Made by a program: the position numbers and the translations under genes
Assembly (NCBI GenBank): GCA_028284045.1
Contig: JANQSN010000035.1
Span: 1-39,610, forward strand
Reading direction: 5' to 3'
DNA: 39,610 nucleotides
From: Alphaproteobacteria bacterium
GTDB lineage: Bacteria > Pseudomonadota > Alphaproteobacteria > DSM-16000 > Inquilinaceae
Notes under the pieces: generated by a model
The model's database searches: none
What the model was told of the DNA's origin: nothing
Seen by the model: the letters and a program-made list of their open reading frames with translations, nothing else
Shown here: piece after piece, positions 1-7,956 of the stretch
How the letters are laid out: every line of letters starts with the position of its first letter
How positions within the stretch are numbered: position 1 is the stretch's first letter

Positions 1-849
1 TGGTGGTACGGCCACAACGCGGTCGGCTTCTTCCTGACCGCCGGCTTCCTCGGCATGATGTACTATTTCGTGCCGAAGCAGGCGAACCGGCCGGTGTACT
101 CCTACCGGCTGTCGATCGTCCATTTCTGGGCGCTGATCTTCCTCTACATCTGGGCGGGACCGCACCACCTGCACTACACCGCGCTGCCCGACTGGTCGCA
201 GACGCTGGGCATGGTGTTCTCGGTGATGCTCTGGATGCCGTCCTGGGGCGGCGCCATCAACGGCATCATGACGCTGGCGGGCGCCTTCCATAAGCTGCGC
301 ACCGATCCGGTGCTGCGGTTCCTGGTGGTCTCCGTCGGCTTCTACGCCATGGCGACCTTCGAAGGGCCGCTGATGTCGATCCGCCAGGTCAACGCGCTCA
401 GCCACTATACCGACTGGACGGTGGGCCACGTGCATTCCGGCGCGCTGGGCTGGGTCGCCTTCGTGTCCTTCGGCGCGGTCTACTTCCTGGTGCCGCGGCT
501 GTGGAAGCGGGCGGGCCTGTACTCCAACAAGCTGGTCGAGGTGCATTTCTGGATCTCGACCATCGGCATCGTCCTCTACATCACCGCGATGTGGGTGTCC
601 GGCATCATGCAGGGCCTGATGTGGCGGGCGTACGACGAGCTGGGCTTCCTGCAGTACAGCTTCATCGAGACCGTCGCGGCGATGCATCCGTTCTACGTCA
701 TCCGGGCGTTCGGCGGCGTGCTGTTCCTGCTCGGCGCGCTGGTCATGGTCTACAATCTGTGGCGCACCATCCGCGGCGATGTGCGCCAGCCGCAGCCGGT
801 CACCGAAGGCCGACCGGCACCGCAGCCCCAGCCCGGCCCGGCCGAGTAG
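1..849 (+). CDS. ccoN: cbb3-type cytochrome c oxidase subunit I (CcoN), C-terminal part
   Basis: The frame is open from base 1 with no start, so the 5' half lies outside the window; 282 residues are visible. CcoN is the membrane catalytic subunit that reduces O2 at the heme b3-CuB site. Visible hallmarks are the WYGHNAV segment at the very start (H5, a CuB-ligand region), the HHLH pair (H55-H56, also CuB) and the GHVHSG motif (H143 and H145, heme ligands). Several hydrophobic membrane segments and a proline-rich cytoplasmic tail follow. It is the first visible gene of the cco operon, 34 nt before ccoO. The family assignment is secure; any FNR-type control site upstream of the operon would be outside the window. 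Confidence 0.97.
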   Translation, partial: WWYGHNAVGFFLTAGFLGMMYYFVPKQANRPVYSYRLSIVHFWALIFLYIWAGPHHLHYTALPDWSQTLGMVFSVMLWMPSWGGAINGIMTLAGAFHKLRTDPVLRFLVVSVGFYAMATFEGPLMSIRQVNALSHYTDWTVGHVHSGALGWVAFVSFGAVYFLVPRLWKRAGLYSNKLVEVHFWISTIGIVLYITAMWVSGIMQGLMWRAYDELGFLQYSFIETVAAMHPFYVIRAFGGVLFLLGALVMVYNLWRTIRGDVRQPQPVTEGRPAPQPQPGPAE

Positions 850-883
850 CCGGCCGACCCCGCCGCAGCGGAGCGCACCTTCC

Positions 884-1606
884 ATGCGATTGCATTCCCA
901 TCTCGAAAAGAACATGCCGCTGATGGCGGTGGCCGTTCTGATCACGGTCTCCATCGGCGGCCTGGTCGAGATCGTGCCGCTCTACACCATCGAGAGCACC
1001 ATCGAAGAGGTCGACGGCGTGCGGCCCTACTCGCCCTTGGAGCTGGTCGGCCGCAACATCTACATCCGCGAAGGCTGCTACACCTGCCACAGCCAGATGG
1101 TGCGCCCCTTCCGCGACGAGGTGGAGCGCTACGGCCACTACTCCATCGCCGCGGAGAGCATGTACGACCATCCCTTCCAATGGGGATCGAAACGCACCGG
1201 CCCCGACCTCGCCCGGGTCGGCGGCAAGTATTCCAACGACTGGCATGTCGCGCATCTGATCAACCCGCAGGCGCTGGTGCCGGACTCGGTGATGCCGCAG
1301 TACCCCTTCCTGATGGAGTCGGAGCTGACGCTCCCCAACATCGCCGGCCATCTGGAAGCCAACATCGCGGTCGGCGTGCCCTACAGCGAGGAAATGGTCG
1401 CCGAGGCGGCCGCCGACCTGGCCGCCCAGGCGGATCCGACGGCCGACCATTCCGGCCTCCTGGAGCGCTATCCCGGCGCCGCGGTCGGCAATATCGACGG
1501 CGACGCGGCACGGTTGACGGAGATGGACGCCCTGGTCGCCTATCTGCAGATCCTCGGCCAGATGGTCGACTTCTCCGAACTGACCGCCGAGGACCTGCGC
1601 CAGTAG
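884..1606 (+). CDS. ccoO: cbb3-type cytochrome c oxidase subunit II (CcoO), mono-heme
   Basis: This is a 240-residue membrane-anchored c-type cytochrome that passes electrons from CcoP to CcoN on the periplasmic side. A single N-terminal membrane helix (about residues 11-31) is followed by the heme-binding motif CYTCH (C65, C68, H69) inside the family-typical run [13 protein letters not shown] later VMPQYPF segment is a good candidate for the axial methionine. The ATG at 884 was chosen because the protein then begins [10 protein letters not shown], the usual CcoO N-terminus; the frame stays open further upstream but overlaps ccoN. The gene sits between ccoN and ccoQ in the expected order. Confidence 0.96.
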   Translation: MRLHSHLEKNMPLMAVAVLITVSIGGLVEIVPLYTIESTIEEVDGVRPYSPLELVGRNIYIREGCYTCHSQMVRPFRDEVERYGHYSIAAESMYDHPFQWGSKRTGPDLARVGGKYSNDWHVAHLINPQALVPDSVMPQYPFLMESELTLPNIAGHLEANIAVGVPYSEEMVAEAAADLAAQADPTADHSGLLERYPGAAVGNIDGDAARLTEMDALVAYLQILGQMVDFSELTAEDLRQ

Positions 1607-1658
1607 CGGCGGAGATCTCTCGCGACACGGGCGCCGATGGGAAAGGTCAACGGTAGCC

Positions 1659-1823
1659 ATGGATTTCGAGCGCGTTTTCGAGTTCCTGCAGACCTTCTGG
1701 GTCGTGTGGCTGATGGCGTTCTTCGTCGGCATCTGCATCTGGGTCTATTGGCCCGGCCGGCGCCGCAGCCTGGAGGCGCAAGGGCGCATTCCGCTCGAAG
1801 ACGGTGATGAGGAGCGCGGATAG
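1659..1823 (+). CDS. ccoQ: cbb3-type oxidase small subunit CcoQ (FixQ)
   Basis: This is a small gene of 54 residues beginning MDFERVFEFLQTFW. It has one strong membrane helix (about residues 12-31, rich in W, V, L and F), then the WPGRRR positively charged stop-transfer segment and an acidic tail ending DGDEERG. Size, topology and position between ccoO and ccoP match CcoQ/FixQ, the short accessory subunit that stabilises the CcoP association. A purine-rich stretch (gggaaagg) about 11 nt upstream can serve as a ribosome binding site. The stop is 4 nt before the ccoP ATG, so the two are probably co-translated. The call rests mainly on context and topology because the family is short and variable. 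Confidence 0.88.
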   Translation: MDFERVFEFLQTFWVVWLMAFFVGICIWVYWPGRRRSLEAQGRIPLEDGDEERG

Positions 1824-1827
1824 CGTC

Positions 1828-2700
1828 ATGGCGGACCAACCCGAGATCGACCGGCTGACCGGCCAGAAGACCACCGGCCACCAGTGGGACGGCATCAAGG
1901 AGCTAAATACGCCGCTGCCCAAGTGGTGGCTCTACGTGTTCTACGCCAGCATCCTCTTCTCGCTGGTCTACGTGGTGCTGTATCCGGCGATCCCCACCCT
2001 GACCGGGTACACGCGGGGCATCCTGGGGTACGACCAGCGCGTGCAGTTGGAAGCCAGCCTGGCCGAGCAGGCCGCGGCCCGCGCCCAGTACATCGACCGC
2101 ATCGCCGCCAGCGACCTCGCCGATATCCAGAGCGATGCGGAGCTGGCGACCTTCGCGCTGGCCGGCGGCCAGACCGCCTTCGCCGACAACTGCGTGCCCT
2201 GCCATGGCCTGGGCGGTGCCGGCCAGGACGGCGGCTATCCCAGCCTGGCCGATGACGACTGGCTGTGGGGCGGCACGCTGGACGACATTCACCAGACGCT
2301 GCAGGTCGGCATTCGCGCCGACCATCCGCAGACCCGCACTTCCATGATGCCGGCCTACGGCGTCTTGAACATGCTGGACGAAGGCCAGATCGCCGACATC
2401 GCCCATCATGTGCTGACGCTGGCCGGCGACGCGGCGGAGGATGCCGAGGCCGCTGCCCGCGGCGCGGAGGTCTACAACATCCAGTGTGCCGCCTGCCACG
2501 CCGCGGACGGCGCCGGCAACACCCTCTTGGGCGCGCCGGCCCTGAACGACCGGATCTGGCTCTATGGCGGCACGCATGAGGAGATCGCCGCCCAGATCTA
2601 CGAACCACGCCATGGCGTCATGCCGGCCTGGGGCCGCCTTGGCGACGACGCGATCAAGATGCTGACCCTCTACGTCCACAACCTGGGTGGCGGCGAGTGA
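1828..2700 (+). CDS. ccoP: cbb3-type cytochrome c oxidase subunit III (CcoP), di-heme
   Basis: This 290-residue di-heme c-type cytochrome is the electron entry subunit of cbb3 oxidase. It has a cytoplasmic N-terminus with the family signature HQWDGIKELNTPLPKWW (residues 18-34), one membrane helix (about 33-53), and two periplasmic cytochrome c domains with CVPCH (C122-H126) and CAACH (C220-H224). Candidate axial methionines are MMPAYG and MPAWGR. The ATG at 1828 follows the ccoQ stop by 4 nt and gives the usual N-terminus; an in-frame ATG at 1804 would overlap ccoQ. Length is normal for the family. Confidence 0.97.
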   Translation: MADQPEIDRLTGQKTTGHQWDGIKELNTPLPKWWLYVFYASILFSLVYVVLYPAIPTLTGYTRGILGYDQRVQLEASLAEQAAARAQYIDRIAASDLADIQSDAELATFALAGGQTAFADNCVPCHGLGGAGQDGGYPSLADDDWLWGGTLDDIHQTLQVGIRADHPQTRTSMMPAYGVLNMLDEGQIADIAHHVLTLAGDAAEDAEAAARGAEVYNIQCAACHAADGAGNTLLGAPALNDRIWLYGGTHEEIAAQIYEPRHGVMPAWGRLGDDAIKMLTLYVHNLGGGE

Positions 2701-2755
2701 TCGGCGATGGACCGCGGGACAACGGGTCGCAATCAGGAGACTGGCGCGCCCGAGG

Positions 2756-2768
2756 GTGACTTTGTCAC
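2756..2768. promoter_or_regulatory. Short perfect inverted repeat upstream of ccoG (possible operator)
   Basis: GTGAC-TTT-GTCAC lies in the 165-nt gap between ccoP and the chosen ccoG start. The half-sites resemble CRP/FNR-superfamily half-sites, but the 3-nt spacer is shorter than the 4-6 nt typical of that family. It is therefore only a candidate for a separate regulatory point for the ccoGHIS half of the locus. If ccoG really starts at 2707, this would lie inside coding sequence. Confidence 0.25.
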
Positions 2769-2865
2769 GGTAAGGGATGGGACGGAGGCGGCAGTCTCCG
2801 CCCGGCCGCGCCCGGCCGATGCCGGTGCACTGCGCCGCGCCGCCCATCCGGCGCTGGATACCGCG

Positions 2866-4332
2866 ATGACCGATGTCGTTCCCGCCGAAGAAGCCCTGTC
2901 GCGCAAGGAACAGAAGCGCGAGGCCCTCTATGTCAGCCGCATCAAGGTGCATCCCAAGGATGTCCGCGGCACCATCCGCACCATCAAATGGCTCGTCCTC
3001 GCCGCCTGCTTGGCCGTCTACTACATCGGCCCCTGGCTGCGCTGGGACCGCGGGCCGGACGCGCCGAGCCAGGCCCTGCTGCTCGATTTCCCGAACCGCA
3101 AGTTCTACCTGTTCTGGATCGAGATCTGGCCGCAGGAAATCTACTATCTGACGGCGCTGCTGATCGTCGCGGCGCTGCTGCTGTTCCTGGCGACCAGCCT
3201 GGCCGGGCGGGTCTGGTGCGGCTATGCCTGCCCGCAGACGGTGTGGACCGACCTGTTCATGTGGGTGGAACGGCGCATCGAAGGCGACCGCAATGCCCGC
3301 ATACGCCTCGACAAGGCGCCGATGAGCGCCGGCAAATTCGCCAAGCGCAGCGCCAAGCACGGCATCTGGATGGTGATCGCGCTGCTCACCGGCGGCGCCT
3401 GGATCATGTATTTCTACGACGCGCCGACCCTGGTGGGCGAGTTCTTCACCGGCCAGGCGCCGACCGCCGTCTATTTCTTCGTCGGCCTGTTCACCGCCAC
3501 CACCTATCTGCTGGCCGGCCTGGCGCGCGAGCAGGTCTGCGTCTACATGTGCCCGTGGCCGCGCTTCCAGGCCGCATTGCTCGACGACGACAGCCTGATC
3601 GTCACCTACGAGCACCACCGCGGTGAGCCGCGCGGCAAGCACAAGCGCGGCGATAGCTGGGACGGCCGCGGCGACTGCATCGACTGCACGCAATGCGTCG
3701 CCGTCTGCCCCACCGGCATCGACATCCGCGATGGGCTGCAGTTCGAGTGCATCGGCTGCGGCCTGTGCATCGACGCCTGCGACACCGTCATGGACAAGGT
3801 CGAGCGGCCGCGCGGCCTGATCAAGTTCGACAGCGAGCGCAATCAGGCGCTGATCGCCCGCGGCGAAGCGCCGACGCGCTGGACGAAGCGCATCGTGCGG
3901 CCGCGCACCATCGTCTATGCGGTGCTGATCGTCGCCGTGCTGACCGCCTTCCTGACCAGCCTGTCGACCCGATCCGCGCTGGACCTGACGGTGCTGCGCG
4001 ACCGCAACCCGCTCTATGTCACGCTGTCCGACGGCAGCATCCGCAACGGCTTCACCGTGCGGATCATCAACCAGCACCACGAGACGCGAGTGTTCGCCCT
4101 GACGCTCGACCAGGTCGCCCAAGCAGCGTTCACCGTGCCCGGCCTGGTGGAGCGCTCGCCCGGCCCGATCCTTCTGGAAGCCGGCCCCGACACCGTCGTC
4201 TCCCACCGCGTGTTCGTCAGCCTGCCGCCGGAGGCGGTGGACGGCAGCGCGCGGTCGGTCACCTTCGTCGTGACCGATCAGACCGACGGGTCGTCCGACG
4301 CCTACGCCACCACCTTCCGAGGCCCGGAATGA
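2866..4332 (+). CDS. ccoG: Cytochrome oxidase accessory protein CcoG (FixG/RdxA), membrane ferredoxin-like
   Basis: This 488-residue polytopic membrane protein has two 4Fe-4S clusters and belongs to the CcoG family, associated with copper reduction and cbb3 oxidase maturation. Visible are the N-terminal YVSRIKVHPKDVRG segment, membrane helices, the CGYACPQTVW motif, CMCPWPRFQ, and a ferredoxin core (CIDCTQCVAVCP followed by CIGCGLCIDAC). After a further membrane helix comes an Ig-like C-terminal domain. The start is ambiguous: the ATG at 2866 gives a normal-length CcoG, whereas an in-frame ATG at 2707, 7 nt after ccoP, would add 53 residues of low-complexity sequence that looks noncoding. The stop overlaps the ccoH start (ATGA). 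Confidence 0.94.
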   Translation: MTDVVPAEEALSRKEQKREALYVSRIKVHPKDVRGTIRTIKWLVLAACLAVYYIGPWLRWDRGPDAPSQALLLDFPNRKFYLFWIEIWPQEIYYLTALLIVAALLLFLATSLAGRVWCGYACPQTVWTDLFMWVERRIEGDRNARIRLDKAPMSAGKFAKRSAKHGIWMVIALLTGGAWIMYFYDAPTLVGEFFTGQAPTAVYFFVGLFTATTYLLAGLAREQVCVYMCPWPRFQAALLDDDSLIVTYEHHRGEPRGKHKRGDSWDGRGDCIDCTQCVAVCPTGIDIRDGLQFECIGCGLCIDACDTVMDKVERPRGLIKFDSERNQALIARGEAPTRWTKRIVRPRTIVYAVLIVAVLTAFLTSLSTRSALDLTVLRDRNPLYVTLSDGSIRNGFTVRIINQHHETRVFALTLDQVAQAAFTVPGLVERSPGPILLEAGPDTVVSHRVFVSLPPEAVDGSARSVTFVVTDQTDGSSDAYATTFRGPE

Positions 4333-4814
4333 AACCTGAGACCGGTCGCTGGCCGCGCGCCTATCTCTGGCTGATCGGCGGCTTCGCCGCGCTGATCCTG
4401 ACCGCCAACGCGATCATGGTGACGGTGGCGCTGAACAGTTGGCGCGGCCTGCACGCCGAGGAACCGTATATCCAGGGCCTCAACTACAATGACGAGCTGG
4501 CCCGCCGCTCGGCGGAGGACGCGCTCGGCTGGCGGCTCGACGTCGCGGTGGAGCAGACCGGTCCGCACACGCTGTCCATCGCCATCACCCCGGTCGACAA
4601 CGCCGGCCGAGTACTGACGGCGGCGGAGATCTCCGGCACCCTGGTGCGCCCGACCCAGGAGGGCATGGACGTGCCCTTCCGCCTGGCGCCGACCGGATCG
4701 GCGCACGAGGCCGCCGTCGCGCTGCCGGAGCAGGGCGTGTGGGACATGCGCCTGACCGTGGCGGCCGGCGACGACCGGCTGCGCCACCACGAGCGGGTCT
4801 TCCTCGCGCCGTGA
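4329..4814 (+). CDS. ccoH: FixH/CcoH family protein
   Basis: This 161-residue protein has one N-terminal membrane helix (about residues 13-33) and a periplasmic beta-rich domain. Family features are the NAIMVTVAL membrane segment, the EEPYIQGLNYN motif just after it, and a later GTLVRPTQEGMD stretch typical of FixH. CcoH is needed for assembly or stability of cbb3 oxidase, and the gene lies in the canonical place between ccoG and ccoI. It overlaps ccoG by 4 nt at its start (ATGA) and ccoI by 4 nt at its end (GTGA), which indicates translational coupling. Confidence 0.92.
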   Translation: MKPETGRWPRAYLWLIGGFAALILTANAIMVTVALNSWRGLHAEEPYIQGLNYNDELARRSAEDALGWRLDVAVEQTGPHTLSIAITPVDNAGRVLTAAEISGTLVRPTQEGMDVPFRLAPTGSAHEAAVALPEQGVWDMRLTVAAGDDRLRHHERVFLAP

Positions 4815-7087
4815 GCGACGCGGCGGCAGACCTCGCCCCCTCCACCCCGCCGGCGCCCGCGCCGGCCGGGACCCGCCTCGCCCGGTATGTCCGCCGCGAC
4901 CGGTTCGGCCCGGCCTTGCATCTTCTGGTGGAGGGCGTGCGCTGCGGCGGCTGCGTCGCCAAGATCGAACGCGCGCTGAGCGGCGTCGAGGACGTCACCC
5001 ATGCCCGGGTCAACCTGACCAACCGGCGCCTGCTGATCCGCTGGACCGGCCCCGACGAGCGCGCCGATGCCTTGGTCGCCATCGTCGAGCAGACCGGCTT
5101 TCCCGCGGTTCCCTACGATCCCGGACGCCTCGACGACGAGGACGCGCGGGAGGACCGGCGGCTGTTGCGCGCCATGGCCGTCGCCGGCTTCGCTGCTGCC
5201 AACATCATGCTGCTGTCGGTGTCGGTCTGGGCCGGCCACGCCCAGGGGATGAGCGACCTGACCCGTACGCTCTTCCACTGGTTCTCCGCGCTGATCGCGC
5301 TGCCCACCATCGCCTATTCCGGCCGCATCTTCTTCGCCGGGGCCTGGGGCGCGCTCAGGCGCGGCCGCACCAATATGGACGTGCCGATCTCGCTGGCGAT
5401 CGTGCTGGCGTCGGGCATGAGCCTGGTGGAGACCATCAATCACGGCGACCACGCCTATTTCGACAGCGCCGTGATGCTGGTGTTCTTCCTCTTGGTCGGC
5501 CGCTTCCTCGACCACCGCGCGCGTGGCCGGGCGCGCGCCGCGGCGGGCCGCCTGCTGGCGCTGCGCGGCGAGGCGGTGACGGTGCTCAGCCCGCGCGGCA
5601 CCACCGTCGCCCTGCCGCCGGAGGAGGTGGAGCCGGGCATGACCATCCTCGTCGCCGCGGGCCAGCGCCTGGCGGTCGACGCGGTAGTGGAAGACGGCAC
5701 CAGCACCGTCGACACCAGCCTGATCACCGGCGAAAGCCTGCCCGCCCCCGCCGAGCCGGGCACCAAGGTGTTCGCCGGTACGGTCAATCAGACCGCCGCC
5801 CTGACCTGCCGGGTGACCGCCGCCGGCGACGACACGCTGCTGAGCGAGATCGTCCGGCTGATGGACGTGGCGGAGCAGCGGCGCGCCCGCTTCGTGGCGC
5901 TGGCCGACCGGCTGGCCCGCGCCTATGCCCCGGTGGTGCATCTGCTGGCGGCGCTGACCTTCGTCGGCTGGGTGACGCTGGGCGGGCTGGCCTGGCAACC
6001 GGCCTTGATGATCGCCATCGCCGTCCTGATCATCACCTGTCCGTGCGCGCTGGGCCTCGCCGTCCCGGTGGTGCAGGTGATCGCCTCGGGCCGCCTGATG
6101 CGCCAGGGCATCCTGCTGAAATCGGCGACGGCGCTGGAACGCCTGGTCGGCATCGACACCGTGGTGTTCGACAAGACGGGCACGTTGACCAAAGGGGCGC
6201 TGACCCTGGTCGACACCGGTGCCGACGCATCGGCCCTGGCGGAAGCGGCCGCGCTCGCCGCCGCCAGCCGGCACCCGCTGGCCCGCGCCCTGGTCGCCGC
6301 CGCCCCGCCCGGCCCGCCGGCCGGCGCGGTGCGCGAGATCGCCGGGGCCGGCCTGGAACACGACACCCCGGTGGGACCGGTCCGGCTGGGCCGGCGCGAC
6401 TGGGCGCTGGAGGATGGCGAGGCCCCGAACGACGACACCGCCGCCGCCGGGCCGGAGCTGTGGTTCCACCGACCGGACCAACCCCCCGTCGTCTTCCGCT
6501 TCCAGGACGACCCGCGGCCCGATGCCGGCGCCGTGGTCGCGCGGCTGAAGGCAGCCGGCCTCGACCTCCACATCCTGTCCGGCGACCGGCCGCCGGCGGT
6601 CGCCGCCGCTGCCGCCGCGCTCGGCATCGACCACTGGCGCGCCGCGATGACGCCGGTTGAGAAGGTCGCGGCGGTGGAGGCGCTGGCCCAATCCGGCCGG
6701 CGGGTCCTGATGGTCGGCGACGGGCTGAACGACGCACCCGCCCTGGCCGCCGCGCATGTCTCGCTGTCGCCGACCAGCGCGGCCGACATCGCCCAGACCG
6801 CCGCCGATGCGGTGTTCCAGGGAGACCGCCTCGCCCCGGTGGTGGAGACGCTGGACGTGGCCGGCCGGTCGGACCGCCTGGTCCGCCAGAACTTCGTGCT
6901 GGCCCTCGGCTACAATCTGATCGCAGTGCCGGTGGCCGTCGCCGGGTTCGTCACGCCGCTGATCGCCGCCCTGGCGATGTCCGCCTCGTCGATCGTCGTG
7001 GTGGCCAACGCGCTCAGGCTCAGCGGACAGACCCGCAGGCAAGACCCGGCGGCCGGCGGGGCGGCATGGACGTCCTCGTCTACCTGA
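4811..7087 (+). CDS. ccoI: Copper-translocating P-type ATPase CcoI (FixI)
   Basis: This 758-residue P1B-type ATPase is the FixI/CcoI-class copper transporter that supplies copper for cbb3 assembly. In order it has a Pro/Ala-rich N-terminus, a heavy-metal-associated domain with the RCGGC metal site (near residue 45), membrane helices, the TGES actuator motif, the intramembrane CPC motif (C410-P-C412), the phosphorylation motif DKTGT (D454), an HP motif in SRHPLARAL and the hinge GDGLNDAPAL. The GTG at 4811 was chosen because it overlaps the ccoH stop by 4 nt and places the HMA domain normally; an upstream in-frame ATG at 4739 lies deep inside ccoH. It overlaps ccoS by 22 nt at its 3' end. Confidence 0.95.
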   Translation: MSDAAADLAPSTPPAPAPAGTRLARYVRRDRFGPALHLLVEGVRCGGCVAKIERALSGVEDVTHARVNLTNRRLLIRWTGPDERADALVAIVEQTGFPAVPYDPGRLDDEDAREDRRLLRAMAVAGFAAANIMLLSVSVWAGHAQGMSDLTRTLFHWFSALIALPTIAYSGRIFFAGAWGALRRGRTNMDVPISLAIVLASGMSLVETINHGDHAYFDSAVMLVFFLLVGRFLDHRARGRARAAAGRLLALRGEAVTVLSPRGTTVALPPEEVEPGMTILVAAGQRLAVDAVVEDGTSTVDTSLITGESLPAPAEPGTKVFAGTVNQTAALTCRVTAAGDDTLLSEIVRLMDVAEQRRARFVALADRLARAYAPVVHLLAALTFVGWVTLGGLAWQPALMIAIAVLIITCPCALGLAVPVVQVIASGRLMRQGILLKSATALERLVGIDTVVFDKTGTLTKGALTLVDTGADASALAEAAALAAASRHPLARALVAAAPPGPPAGAVREIAGAGLEHDTPVGPVRLGRRDWALEDGEAPNDDTAAAGPELWFHRPDQPPVVFRFQDDPRPDAGAVVARLKAAGLDLHILSGDRPPAVAAAAAALGIDHWRAAMTPVEKVAAVEALAQSGRRVLMVGDGLNDAPALAAAHVSLSPTSAADIAQTAADAVFQGDRLAPVVETLDVAGRSDRLVRQNFVLALGYNLIAVPVAVAGFVTPLIAALAMSASSIVVVANALRLSGQTRRQDPAAGGAAWTSSST

Positions 7088-7242
7088 TCCCGATCGCCCT
7101 GTTCATGGGGCTGTTGGGCCTGGCCGGCTTTCTGTGGGCCCTGCGCAGCGGCCAGTACGAGGACCTCGACGGCTCGGCGGAGCGGATCCTCTACGACGAG
7201 GACGATGAAGGCGGCGGGGATCCCCCCGATCCGGCCCGCTGA
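7066..7242 (+). CDS. ccoS: cbb3-type cytochrome oxidase assembly protein CcoS
   Basis: This small gene encodes 58 residues starting MDVLVYLIPIALFMGLLGLA. It has one N-terminal membrane helix, then the family-typical FLWALRSGQYEDLDG segment, in which GQYEDLDG is the recognisable CcoS signature, and ERILYDED before an acidic Gly/Pro tail. CcoS is needed for cofactor insertion into cbb3 oxidase. It overlaps the end of ccoI by 22 nt and closes the cco cluster. Confidence 0.93.
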   Translation: MDVLVYLIPIALFMGLLGLAGFLWALRSGQYEDLDGSAERILYDEDDEGGGDPPDPAR

Positions 7243-7245
7243 TCG

Positions 7246-7265
7246 GACAGAATGCCTGTCGGGTT
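7246..7265 (+). terminator. Weak hairpin after ccoS, possible terminator of the cco operon
   Basis: A 5-bp perfect stem (gacag/ctgtc) with a 5-nt loop lies just after the ccoS stop and is followed by gggttta. The stem is short and the T-run has only three residues, so this is a weak candidate. Its placement at the end of the operon is the main support. Confidence 0.25.
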
Positions 7266-7304
7266 TAGCGCTTTGTTCATGTCCCGCCGGCAAAACTGAC
7301 GATC

Positions 7305-7841
7305 ATGTGCGCCGCGCCGTCTTCCCTTCCCGAGGCTGGCCCATCGGCCGGCGAAACCGCCGCGCTTCCCGGCTTCCGACGAACCCTGGCGCGCCTGGTC
7401 GCCGGCCGCAATATCGAGCCGCAAACCCTGTTGGCGACCGATTATCTCAACCATTTCAACGAAATCGTGATGTTGCTGGAGATGCTGCCCGACATGCCGG
7501 ACATGTTGGAGGAGGTCATGGCGTGGCAGCCCAAAGGCTATGCCGACCATTTCCACGACAGCGTCTTCAAGGACCGAGAGCTGGCGGTGCTGGCCTACGA
7601 GAACGCGCCGGATCGCTATCGCGTACCCTTCGACCAGACGGTGGACGAGATGAACCGCCTGGTGCTGAGCGCGACGGCCGAAGCCGCCGACCTGATCGCC
7701 CACGAAAAATCCGCGGAGATGGCGCAGCGGATCAAGCAGACCGTGACGACGCTGGGCCGGCTGATGGACCGCGCCGGCGCGATCATCCACGGCGACACCG
7801 ACACCCTCGACCAGGTCGAGATCGACAGCCTGATCGGCTGA
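7305..7841 (+). CDS. Conserved-looking hypothetical protein, 178 aa, helical and soluble
   Basis: I do not recognise a named family. The product has a short low-complexity N-terminus (to about residue 25), then a mostly alpha-helical, acidic body without signal peptide or membrane helix. Notable stretches are TDYLNHFNEIVMLLEMLPDM (about 45-64), the YADHFHDSVF segment, and a C-terminal DTLDQVEIDSLIG. The balanced composition and normal codon use for this genome argue that it is real. It lies 62 nt after ccoS on the same strand, separated by a possible weak terminator, so membership of the cco operon is uncertain. The ATG at 7305 has only a weak ribosome binding site. Confidence 0.75.
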   Translation: MCAAPSSLPEAGPSAGETAALPGFRRTLARLVAGRNIEPQTLLATDYLNHFNEIVMLLEMLPDMPDMLEEVMAWQPKGYADHFHDSVFKDRELAVLAYENAPDRYRVPFDQTVDEMNRLVLSATAEAADLIAHEKSAEMAQRIKQTVTTLGRLMDRAGAIIHGDTDTLDQVEIDSLIG

Positions 7842-7956
7842 CGCCCCGCCTACCCGGCGTTGCCGCAGATTCCGCACAGTTCAGAGGTATCCCTGACGGC
7901 CTCGACGCTGATACGCGGGCGCCGAGCCTCCCCGCCGGTCGTCAGGATGCCGCCCC

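Noticed and set aside
1..2700. FNR/ANR box or promoter for the cco operon
   Set aside because: The operon start is outside the window and I see no TTGAT-N4-ATCAA-like site within it.
1903..4206. 767-codon minus-strand frame opposite ccoP/ccoG
   Set aside because: Composition is Arg/Gly/Ala/His-rich without domains, and it lies opposite clearly conserved cco genes; it is a high-GC antisense shadow.
4484..7042. 852-codon minus-strand frame opposite ccoI
   Set aside because: Antisense shadow of a strongly conserved P-type ATPase, with no recognisable motif of its own.
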